Source: Pseudobdellovibrionaceae bacterium
Lineage (GTDB): Bacteria > Bdellovibrionota > Bdellovibrionia > Bdellovibrionales > Bdellovibrionaceae
NCBI GenBank assembly: GCA_016785955.1
Contig: JAEUWH010000045.1
Span: 1 to 40,495 of the forward strand
Direction: 5' to 3'
DNA length: 40,495 nt
This document shows, one piece after another, positions 17,267 to 24,723 of the stretch. The notes beneath the pieces are model-generated. The model was not told where the DNA came from, did no database searches, and saw only the letters and a program-made list of their open reading frames with translations. The position numbers were made by a program, and so were the translations under genes. Each line of letters opens with the position of its first letter. Within the stretch, counting starts at the first letter, position 1.

Positions 17267-17557
17267 ATGAGCACAATTGGCAAATCCAACGACTCCTCTC
17301 GTCTTAAAGAATATTACTCACAACGTGAAGAGCAAATTGACAGAAAACACCAGAAAACCGTCGACGATCTCAAACAAAGCCATGCTGAAGATCTTGACGC
17401 CGTAAAGTCTCGATCATCGAATGAAATCCAAGAAGTTCGATCGAACATGAAAGAAAAATTATCGGCTCAAGATATTAAGCACCAAAAAGAGATTGAAAGC
17501 TTAAAAAACGTTTACCAAAAGAAGCTCGAAGACGCCAAACGTGATCGCGACACCTAG
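17267..17557 (+). CDS. Short coiled-coil protein, probably truncated paralogue of the 557-aa coiled-coil protein
   Basis: The function is unknown. The 96-aa product is charged, almost wholly helical and lacks Pro and Gly after residue 5. Its pattern copies the N-terminus of the long coiled-coil protein at 32726-34399: both begin near a SRL motif, and the blocks HQKEIESLKNVYQKKL and HQKQIEDVRGVYASQL align. After the TAG at 17555 the -1 frame continues as sensible coding text (LDQDLKLAKRRIFQIQDYF) to 17649. A single-base deletion therefore probably shortened an ORF of about 127 codons. The ribosome site is weak. It stands alone between the aceA terminator and a large lipoprotein gene. Confidence 0.65.
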   Translation: MSTIGKSNDSSRLKEYYSQREEQIDRKHQKTVDDLKQSHAEDLDAVKSRSSNEIQEVRSNMKEKLSAQDIKHQKEIESLKNVYQKKLEDAKRDRDT

Positions 17558-17649
17558 ACCAAGATCTTAAGCTCGCCAAACGACGAATATTTCAAATCCA
17601 GGACTATTTCAAGATCAACATTAACCCGATCTTAAATTGTAAAATTTAA
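17545..17649 (+). pseudogene. Frameshifted tail of the short coiled-coil gene
   Basis: The frame one base to the left of the 17267 ORF is open from 17545 to a TAA at 17647-17649. It encodes a Lys/Arg/Gln-rich helical segment in keeping with the preceding coiled coil, ending KININ...NCKI. The overlap with the upstream frame is only a few codons. This could be a recent frameshift, a sequencing error or programmed -1 shifting; no classic slippery heptamer was seen at the junction. Confidence 0.4.
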
Positions 17650-17671
17650 TTTTTGTCAGCGAGGGCGGCAT

Positions 17672-20600
17672 ATGAAAAAAATCTGCTTCATTTCCTTTTT
17701 TCTTATTATTTCCTGTGTTTCTAGTCAGAAACCAACTTCAGACAGATCTCCTCAGTCTGAAACAGAACCCTACAATCCTGAGTTTGTTAAAATATATAAC
17801 GACGAACTTTTACCGCTCATCGCACAGTCCATTCACTGGCGCCGCCTAAGCATAGAGATACTTAATATTCTTGTCGAAAAAAAGAAAAAAAATGAGTCTA
17901 TTACCGCCGCTGAAAACGATGCTTTTTACGCACAAGCCCGAGCCTATTTAGACATTCGAGAAAATGTTTGGAGAATCGTCGACAAGTTTATATACCTCGT
18001 CGACAAAGACACCGAGACTCGCATTTCAACCATCGAACCAACCTCCAAAACGACGGCTCGGCCAACAAAATGGGTTTTAAATCCAAAAGATCAAATGGGT
18101 AGAGATCATCTATTTGGTTTAAGAATTTCCCTTACTGCGGCTCTTATTCTTTACGATAACTTCTTAATTGGAATTCAACCACATTATGAAAACTCAATGT
18201 CACGGACAAAATTAAAATACGATGCCAGTTCACAATATAAAGGTGCCTTTGAACAAATTGTAAAAAACTATTTTAGCGTAGAACTCCGCCAGAAACTGGC
18301 CCGTGCCATCAACCTATATTCAACGGACTACAGAATAAAAAATCAATATCAAATGTTGATTCCCAACATCGAAGAAAATTTAAATGCGCAAATCTTAGAT
18401 AGCCCATTCTACAACTTCATGTTATCTGAAGGCCTTGCTTCTAATCCAAAAGCCCAGCGCTTAAAAAATATTGTTCGCTCGACTGTGGATTTTTCGAAAT
18501 TTGTAACTCGCGCAACTACCTACGCTGCCAGTTTTGTTTTCGGAAACAGTATGGGCGTCTTGCAATCTCGCAATGGGAATCTAATCAAAAAAGTCGTCGA
18601 AAACCCCGTTGAACTCGCCAAGCTCAAGTCAAAACTTCAACCATTTGATATTCTTCTAGAAAAAACTCCGTTTCGCGCCACAGACACCTTCATTCCCGGC
18701 TACTATGGACATGTCGCCATTTACATGGGGACCGAAGAGCAACTTCGCAACGAAGGCCTTTGGGACAAAATAAAGCCAGAAATGCAAGCGCAAATCTCAA
18801 AAGGTGAAAATATCTTAGAGGCCCTCCGATACAATACTCGTGGTGAGCCCGTCAAACGGTACTTTGAAGGAGTTCAACTAAATTCCCTAGAACACTTTCT
18901 GAATGTTGATGAAATGCTCGTTCTTAGAAGAGTCAATCCACTGACAGACGCTCAAAAGAAAATGTACACCGAGAAATCGGTCGAACAGTATGGAAAACCT
19001 TACGATTTCAATTTCGATGTCACTACAAAAAATAGAATCGTATGTTCAGAACTCGCATTCGTCATTTTCACAGATATCAATTGGCCAACAGCAAAAAGCG
19101 CAGGACGATTTACTATTTCTCCCGACCATGTGATGGCACAAGCACTCCCCGGTCGGCCGTTAAAACCTGTTCTAATGTATGACAAAAATGGCACCTACAA
19201 AGAAGATAAACCGCTTATTCCGAACTACTTAGCCAACGAACTGTACCGAAACATTCAAGGCGAATACACCAGCATTGCTTACAAAGAAGAAAGCATTTTT
19301 CGTACATCCAAAGAGCCTCAGGAGCTTATCCATCTAGCCAGCGGCATCGCTGCTCTACAAAAACGACTAGAGATAATCCGTGGAGCAAAAAATTCTATCG
19401 ATTTGGAATATTTCATTTATAAAACCGACACGGATCCAGCCGCCCGTATGGTTACCCAAGAGTTGATTAAAAAAGCCAAGCAAAATCAAGAAACAGATCC
19501 TAGCAAGAAAATTCGAATTCGTATTTTAATCGATGCCTCTGCGACAGTGTTAACACTCAAAGACGACTATGCGACAGTTCTTAAAGAGCATGGTATCCAA
19601 GTTCGTTACTATAATGCCAGCGAAGAAATCATTACAAACTTCATGAAAGTGAATCAGCGAAACCATCGCAAATCTCTGATTGTGGATGGCAAAGAGGCTA
19701 TCATCGGCGGACGAAACATTGGCGCCGAGTACTTTGACCTGTCACATAAGTATAATTTCTTAGATACAGATATCTACATCAAAGGTGACATGGCGACGGT
19801 CCTTGATGAAAGCTTCGAAGCCTATTGGTACAGCCCCATGAGCGCTGAACCCTACTATATTCTGCCTAACACTAAGCGAGGCGAGAAGGATCCTGAATAT
19901 ATCGCACGAATGTCCAAAGCACGGAGCTTAATCACCGTCACTAAGAACGATCAAGAAATGCAAGCCTCCATTAACTCGTGGGGACCGCGCCTCCTTGCAA
20001 CCCAATTCAGAACAACGTGCCACGATTCCACATTCGTTTCCGACCTACCCAGCGATACACAGAATTCACGCCGTACGTTTGCAACGATCTTAGATGTTGT
20101 TAAAAAATCGACTTCGTCGTTAGATATCGAATCTCCTTACTTTGTGATCACTGACAAGGGACGCCTAATCTTTAAGGAGCTGTTAAAAAAACCAAACTAT
20201 AAACTGAGCATCCAAACGAATAGTCTTCACTCGACCGATGCATCCTACACCGTCGCCGGTTTTTATCCGCTTGTGAAAGAATGGACGCAATTAGGCGTGG
20301 ACATGTACATATACAAAGGCGAAGCACCAAACTATATGGAGTATCCAAAATTCGAAGGTTTCGACGCTGTTTGGGGTACACACTCGAAACGTGCGGTTGT
20401 TGATGGGAAAACGACACTCATTGGAACTTATAACGTAGACCCTCGCTCTACAAATTTAAATAACGAGATGGTGTATATCTGTCACAACAATGAAGCCTTA
20501 GCTCAAGATGTGTTGAAAGAGATGAAACTACGCCAAGCTCAATCCGCACGATTCAAGCGTGATGGAACCCTCGCTGGCGACGATGGTTTGTTCGACAACG

Positions 20601-20677
20601 CTACAAAAAGTAAAAAAGTTCAATATTTTTTGCTGAAAAAACTGGTCGAGATACCGGCTTTGAGAGAGCTGCTATAA
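17672..20677 (+). CDS. Lipoprotein fusing a YiiX/NlpC-like papain-fold domain to a phospholipase D domain
   Basis: The 1001-aa product has lipobox IISC (Cys15). Residues 30-300 are helical and not recognised. Residues about 320-510 resemble the circularly permuted papain-fold YiiX/LRAT-like group: FDILLEKTPFRATDTFIPGYYGHVAIYMG with His near 346, and IVCSELAFVIF with Cys near 457. These are the expected order and spacing for a permuted His...Cys pair. Residues about 560-960 are a PLD/cardiolipin-synthase-type domain with two HKD motifs, HRKSLIVDG near 664 and HSKRAVVDG near 904, each with the following glycine/asparagine block (IIGGRNIG; LIGTYNVD). An envelope-attached lipase or transferase acting on phospholipid or peptidoglycan-linked lipid is likely; the substrate is unknown. 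GAGGGCGG before the ATG supports the start. Confidence 0.85.
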   Translation: MKKICFISFFLIISCVSSQKPTSDRSPQSETEPYNPEFVKIYNDELLPLIAQSIHWRRLSIEILNILVEKKKKNESITAAENDAFYAQARAYLDIRENVWRIVDKFIYLVDKDTETRISTIEPTSKTTARPTKWVLNPKDQMGRDHLFGLRISLTAALILYDNFLIGIQPHYENSMSRTKLKYDASSQYKGAFEQIVKNYFSVELRQKLARAINLYSTDYRIKNQYQMLIPNIEENLNAQILDSPFYNFMLSEGLASNPKAQRLKNIVRSTVDFSKFVTRATTYAASFVFGNSMGVLQSRNGNLIKKVVENPVELAKLKSKLQPFDILLEKTPFRATDTFIPGYYGHVAIYMGTEEQLRNEGLWDKIKPEMQAQISKGENILEALRYNTRGEPVKRYFEGVQLNSLEHFLNVDEMLVLRRVNPLTDAQKKMYTEKSVEQYGKPYDFNFDVTTKNRIVCSELAFVIFTDINWPTAKSAGRFTISPDHVMAQALPGRPLKPVLMYDKNGTYKEDKPLIPNYLANELYRNIQGEYTSIAYKEESIFRTSKEPQELIHLASGIAALQKRLEIIRGAKNSIDLEYFIYKTDTDPAARMVTQELIKKAKQNQETDPSKKIRIRILIDASATVLTLKDDYATVLKEHGIQVRYYNASEEIITNFMKVNQRNHRKSLIVDGKEAIIGGRNIGAEYFDLSHKYNFLDTDIYIKGDMATVLDESFEAYWYSPMSAEPYYILPNTKRGEKDPEYIARMSKARSLITVTKNDQEMQASINSWGPRLLATQFRTTCHDSTFVSDLPSDTQNSRRTFATILDVVKKSTSSLDIESPYFVITDKGRLIFKELLKKPNYKLSIQTNSLHSTDASYTVAGFYPLVKEWTQLGVDMYIYKGEAPNYMEYPKFEGFDAVWGTHSKRAVVDGKTTLIGTYNVDPRSTNLNNEMVYICHNNEALAQDVLKEMKLRQAQSARFKRDGTLAGDDGLFDNATKSKKVQYFLLKKLVEIPALRELL

Positions 20678-20717
20678 ATCTAAAAACGGTCACTGGCTTT
20701 GAATGGCAGAACTAGCT

Positions 20718-21314
20718 TTATACGCCCGCACTATTTTTTACTGAAACGACTCGTGTACGGCACTCAAACACTTTAGCTGGCGGCATATTAAAGAACACCC
20801 ATTTGGATGACACCTCAAAGCGCTCTTCCAATTGGCGACGGAATAGACGACCCGAGCGAGTCATCAGAGCATTACAAACCATGTAGGTCTTAAAATAACC
20901 ACCCTTCTCTAGGTGTTTAGAAATTTCATTTAAAATCGTGGCCCGCATAAAATCATCAAACAAAGACCACGGAAGCGTTGAAACGATCAGATCATATTTA
21001 CGATTTTTGGTGTAATCCGAGATAACTTCAGCCGACGCACACACAAATTGAAATTCTTTATACTCTTCCCGTACATAATTATAAAGATCAGTATTGATTT
21101 CAAAACCTAAATACTTTTCTTTATTCTTCATCACTTTATAAGCTTTTTTAGTCACAGCTCCCGCGCCGACCCCAAGCTCTAGGACTGAACAATGATTGTC
21201 CTGCCTTAAAGGAGACAGCAACCGATTTACCGTTGCTGTCGCTGTTTGAAATAATGTGGAAATTTGCAGAGGCGCTTTGATCGCCGCTTTAAGAAACTGA
21301 AGGGTCGCTGACAT
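20718..21314 (-). CDS. Class I SAM-dependent methyltransferase, phospholipid N-methyltransferase-like
   Basis: The 198-aa cytoplasmic enzyme has motif I VLELGVGAGAVTK (about 44-56), the acidic residue of motif II in LGFEINTDLYNYV, motif III CASAEVISDY and motif IV VSTLPWSLF. The layout matches the PmtA/KsgA-like group, where PmtA methylates phosphatidylethanolamine toward phosphatidylcholine. An N-terminal amphipathic helix (LQFLKAAIKAPLQIS) is also seen in membrane-associating PmtA proteins. An rRNA adenine or other small-molecule methyltransferase cannot be excluded. The gene starts 3 nt after the stop of the Lys-rich gene, so they are coupled. Confidence 0.7.
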   Translation of the reverse strand: MSATLQFLKAAIKAPLQISTLFQTATATVNRLLSPLRQDNHCSVLELGVGAGAVTKKAYKVMKNKEKYLGFEINTDLYNYVREEYKEFQFVCASAEVISDYTKNRKYDLIVSTLPWSLFDDFMRATILNEISKHLEKGGYFKTYMVCNALMTRSGRLFRRQLEERFEVSSKWVFFNMPPAKVFECRTRVVSVKNSAGV

Positions 21315-21317
21315 AGT

Positions 21318-22352
21318 TTATTCGAACTCTTCTTCAATACTTGAACCCTCATTTACACCACGAACTTCATCGATGTAACTTTGAGTATCTTCTTCAAAAT
21401 CTCCATCCAAATTTGACTCATCAATTTCTAGTTCCTGAATGGCCGACAAAAAGTCTTTTTGAGTTCTTAGATCACGACGAATCATCTCTAGAAACTTATC
21501 TGGATACCGTGATGTTAACTCTTCGATATAACGACCCAGCTTACCATCAGCCAAAATCTTCTTGCGAACCTGAATATTTTTCCAGAACAACAGATAATGG
21601 TATCGACAATAACCATCAACCGCCGCAATTTGATCGCAATCGCGAGAACGGCAAAGCTTGTTTCCTTCCGCGTCAGTTAACTCGACATCTTCATATTTCT
21701 TTTCTTTAGTCTCAGCTTCAAGCAGAAGATCATCGTCAGACTCATTATCTAGTTCTTCAACAGCTTTTAACTCGTCCTCATATTCCTCAATTTCACTAGA
21801 TCCCACATCGTCAATAAATACGTCATCAAGCTCATTTTCTTCTTTAGGTTTCTTGGCTTTACGATTGGAAACAGCTGTTGCCTTCGTGTCTGCTTTTTTA
21901 GATTTAGCCGCTTCCACCGGCGCCACGGGCACCTTAATTTTTTGAGCCGTATCTGGTTTAACCGTCTGCTCTTTTCGCAAAAGTTGTGATTTCTCTTGCT
22001 CTTTCTTTTTCAATTCTTTCTTTTTTAAGTACTCTTGCTTGCTCGATTGCTCGATTTTGATTTCTTTTTTAGGAGCTTTAAATCCTAACGCAGAGCCGGA
22101 TTTCTTTAATTCAAACTTTTTCCCGCCCGTTGAGAACGACTTTGGCTTGGTGCTATTCATGACCTTGGCTACAGGCTTAGGGGACTTATCTGGCCTACCC
22201 TGTGGCTTAAACTCCTTCTTTTTTATCTCCAATTTCTTTTTAGGGCCTTTGTTTATAACACTGGGCCGAGCCGAAGCTTTTGGAGCCGGCTTAGAGGATT
22301 TACTTATTGCGTTAGCTTTATGCGTCGATTTTTTCTTGTCTATTTTTGCCAT
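21318..22352 (-). CDS. Lys-rich protein with C-terminal Cys/His knuckle
   Basis: The function is unknown. Of 344 aa, the first 170 are Lys/Ala/Pro/Ser-rich, basic and probably disordered. A Glu/Asp-rich stretch follows (about 170-220), then a folded C-terminal part with C-x4-C-x9-C-x2-H (LCRSRDC...GYCRYHY), a probable zinc site, and helices (NIQVRKKILADGKLGRYIEEL). A basic tail plus a zinc knuckle suggests nucleic-acid binding (inference). The ATG at 22352 has AAAGG 8 nt ahead, and GCTTAAG is repeated at 22353-22359 and 22377-22383 in the leader. It is coupled to the methyltransferase gene. Confidence 0.75.
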   Translation of the reverse strand: MAKIDKKKSTHKANAISKSSKPAPKASARPSVINKGPKKKLEIKKKEFKPQGRPDKSPKPVAKVMNSTKPKSFSTGGKKFELKKSGSALGFKAPKKEIKIEQSSKQEYLKKKELKKKEQEKSQLLRKEQTVKPDTAQKIKVPVAPVEAAKSKKADTKATAVSNRKAKKPKEENELDDVFIDDVGSSEIEEYEDELKAVEELDNESDDDLLLEAETKEKKYEDVELTDAEGNKLCRSRDCDQIAAVDGYCRYHYLLFWKNIQVRKKILADGKLGRYIEELTSRYPDKFLEMIRRDLRTQKDFLSAIQELEIDESNLDGDFEEDTQSYIDEVRGVNEGSSIEEEFE

Positions 22353-22394
22353 GCTTAAGCCTTTATTTACAATTCAGCTTAAGTCAATACGAAA

Positions 22395-23357
22395 CTATCT
22401 CACAATAATCGGTGCGTTGACAGACTTAACTTCCAATCGCGACGACGATTTTTCACCAGAAGTGCGTCCTTTATAAAAAATTTCAGACTTAACTTTTACC
22501 GGTCTCAAAGGCGCCGGCAAATAAATGTCAGCTTCTTTTGAATTCAAATTTAACCAAATACCGCCCACCCCTGAGCTAGCATAACTCAACTTCCCGTTCT
22601 TCATTTTAACATTAAAATCTGAGTCCTTAGTCGCCTTTAAATCGACACCAACATCATCCGTTACAATATCATGTCGCCCCTGAGATTGCACTATCGACAA
22701 CACTCCCTTACTCAGTTCAATTTGCGAACTACCGGTAATCTGATTCAATGTCACATTCCCCTGATAACTAAAAATGGACTCATGCCCCGCACTTTTTTCC
22801 AAATTAATACTGCCGGAATAGACCGTTGATTTAAGGTCGCTGTTCGAGTTTTTAACCGCCAGCTTTACTTGTGAACCGTTTAAAAACAAAGGGGCCATAT
22901 GAGCGTCAAAGCTGACCTCACCTACATTTAGAAAAATACGCATTTCACCTTGAGTTTTAAAGCCCTTCACAGACCCTTTGAATACGATAACCTTCACGCT
23001 ATTTTTTAAACTCTCAAAACTGAGATCAAGCCCCGTTCCCATCACCTGAAGAGGAATAGAGGGAACACGAATCACTATTTTTTCCTTCCCTCCTTCGGAA
23101 ATGTTAGAAAAAATTTTTTCCTCATAGTTTCGCTCTTCCATAACCATCACACCGCCGTCTTCTCTACGAAAATTCCAAAGTGCTTTGTCTTTGACACCCA
23201 CGATAACTATTTTAGACATGGCCGACTCTTGAAACTTGATATCGTGATGAGTGGCCCGAATTTGAATCGACGTATAGTCCGTGCCCACAGGCAGTTCCAA
23301 ATTTTGAGCGTTTATTCTATAACCAACAAGAAGCAGGATTAAGGTTTTTACAATCAT
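22395..23357 (-). CDS. Exported DUF4097-like beta-helix protein
   Basis: The 320-aa product has a short signal peptide (MIVKTLILLLVGYRINAQ). The rest is a regular series of short beta strands with turn residues (FKGSVKGFKTQGEMRIFLNVGEVSF; VYSGSINLEKSAG; YQGNVTLNQITGSSQIELSKG), the pattern of the DUF4097/DUF2807 putative-adhesin fold. No catalytic motif is seen. The likely location is the periplasm or cell surface. It is the divergent neighbour of the thiolase gene with a 62-nt gap. A TTGACA at 23395-23390 on this strand is too close to the ATG to be convincing with a normal -10. Confidence 0.7.
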   Translation of the reverse strand: MIVKTLILLLVGYRINAQNLELPVGTDYTSIQIRATHHDIKFQESAMSKIVIVGVKDKALWNFRREDGGVMVMEERNYEEKIFSNISEGGKEKIVIRVPSIPLQVMGTGLDLSFESLKNSVKVIVFKGSVKGFKTQGEMRIFLNVGEVSFDAHMAPLFLNGSQVKLAVKNSNSDLKSTVYSGSINLEKSAGHESIFSYQGNVTLNQITGSSQIELSKGVLSIVQSQGRHDIVTDDVGVDLKATKDSDFNVKMKNGKLSYASSGVGGIWLNLNSKEADIYLPAPLRPVKVKSEIFYKGRTSGEKSSSRLEVKSVNAPIIVR

Positions 23358-23419
23358 TGACTCTTATTTCAAGATTAATCATAGTGCAATGTCAACGAGT
23401 AATAACTTAAGGAGAACCC

Positions 23420-24595
23420 ATGGATCCCGTCGTCATCGTGAATTCTAAACGAACTGCTGTTGGCTCATTTCAAGGCAGCCTATCATCGCTACCCGCTCCT
23501 AAATTAGGCGCACATGTCATCAAAAATCTTTTAGAAACAACACATGTTAAAAAAGAAGAAATTGATGAAGTCATCATGGGCGAAGTTTTAACTGCGGGCG
23601 TAGGCCAAGCACCTGCACGTCAAGCTGCTTTATATGCGGGACTTCTGCACAGCACTCCATGCATGACGATCAACAAAGTTTGCGGTTCTGGTTTAAAAGC
23701 TGTCATGTTAGCAGCCGACTCAATTCGCCTAGGCCAAACGCAAATCGCGATTGCGGGCGGACAAGAAAGCATGTCTTTGGCACCACATCTTTTAGAAAAC
23801 TCTCGAAGCGGATTTCGTATGGGACCAGCCACAATGACTGACTCTATGATCAAGGACGGCCTTTGGGATCCATATGGCAACATACACATGGGCAGTCTAG
23901 GCGATTTGTGCTCTAAGGAATTTCACTTTACACGTGAAATGCAAGATCAATTCACTATCGAGTCCTACAAAATGGCTCAAACTGCAGTCGAAAAGGGATA
24001 TTTTAAAAATGAAATTGTTCCGGTCGCTATTGAATCTAGAAAAGGAACAACCGTAGTTGAAAAGGACGATGAGCCCTTTAACACCCAATTTGAAAAAATC
24101 CCAACCTTGAAACCTGTTTTCAATAAAGATGGCACAATCACGGCAGCGAATGCATCTAAAGTGAACGATGGCGCAGCCGCGCACATGTTAATGTCAGAAA
24201 AATTGGCAGCACAAAAAGGTATCAAGCCACTGGCACGAATTGTTGCCCAGGCCACCTTCGCCCAAGATCCTAACTATTTTACAACAGCACCCGTAGGCGC
24301 GATCAAAAAAGCATTGAATCAGGTCAATTTGAAAGTTGCCGACATCAATTTGTGGGAAATCAATGAGGCGTTTAGCGTTGTAACCCTGGTCGCCATGAAG
24401 CAATTGGAAATTCCTCGCGACCGTGTCAATGTTCATGGTGGAGCCGTATCTATTGGCCATCCCATCGGTGCCAGCGGCGCCCGAGTATTAACAACATTGG
24501 TTCACGGCCTGCATACACACAACAAGCGTTATGGCTTAGCTACATTATGTATTGGTGGTGGCGAGGCCGTCGCAGTTATCATCGAACGTATATAG
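23420..24595 (+). CDS. Acetyl-CoA C-acetyltransferase (thiolase)
   Basis: The 391-aa thiolase is the size of biosynthetic/AtoB-type enzymes, which interconvert acetyl-CoA and acetoacetyl-CoA. The nucleophile Cys88 lies in INKVCGSGLKAVMLA, His347 in HGGAVSIGHPIGASGAR and the second Cys377 in ATLCIGGGEAVAV. The N-terminal VIVNSKRTAVGSFQG and the internal NEAF motif are also present. A good AAGGAGA precedes the ATG by 4 nt and a strong terminator follows. With aceBA nearby it fits use of fatty-acid or acetoacetate-derived acetyl-CoA (inference). The chain-length preference cannot be read from the sequence. Confidence 0.95.
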   Translation: MDPVVIVNSKRTAVGSFQGSLSSLPAPKLGAHVIKNLLETTHVKKEEIDEVIMGEVLTAGVGQAPARQAALYAGLLHSTPCMTINKVCGSGLKAVMLAADSIRLGQTQIAIAGGQESMSLAPHLLENSRSGFRMGPATMTDSMIKDGLWDPYGNIHMGSLGDLCSKEFHFTREMQDQFTIESYKMAQTAVEKGYFKNEIVPVAIESRKGTTVVEKDDEPFNTQFEKIPTLKPVFNKDGTITAANASKVNDGAAAHMLMSEKLAAQKGIKPLARIVAQATFAQDPNYFTTAPVGAIKKALNQVNLKVADINLWEINEAFSVVTLVAMKQLEIPRDRVNVHGGAVSIGHPIGASGARVLTTLVHGLHTHNKRYGLATLCIGGGEAVAVIIERI

Positions 24596-24613
24596 CCCCT
24601 AGCAAGAAAAACA

Positions 24614-24642
24614 AAAAAGGCTGTGGTTTTCACAGCCTTTTT
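24614..24642 (+). terminator. Intrinsic terminator after the thiolase gene
   Basis: AAAAAGGCTGTG (24614-24625) and CACAGCCTTTTT (24631-24642) form a perfect 12-bp stem with loop GTTTT. The T-run on one side and A-run on the other make it bidirectional, so it can also serve the convergent C45 hydrolase gene. Confidence 0.9.
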
Positions 24643-24660
24643 CTACACTACTTTCATTTC

Positions 24661-24712
24661 ACTATAGTTTTGTTTCATTATAGTTTTGTTTCGAATCGAT
24701 TCGATTCGATTT
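24661..24712. repeat. Short tandem repeats between convergent genes
   Basis: ACTATAGTTTTGTTTC (24661-24676) is repeated in tandem as ATTATAGTTTTGTTTC (24677-24692) with one mismatch. It is followed directly by about three CGATT-type 5-mers from 24692, which include the palindrome GAATCGATTC. This looks like slippage-generated repeat DNA. Confidence 0.75.
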
Positions 24713-24723
24713 AAGAATACGAT

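Noticed and set aside
21658-22476. Rightward Ser/Phe-rich frames opposite the Lys-rich gene
   Set aside because: They are antisense shadows of low-complexity Lys/Glu/Asp codons, with no start signals.
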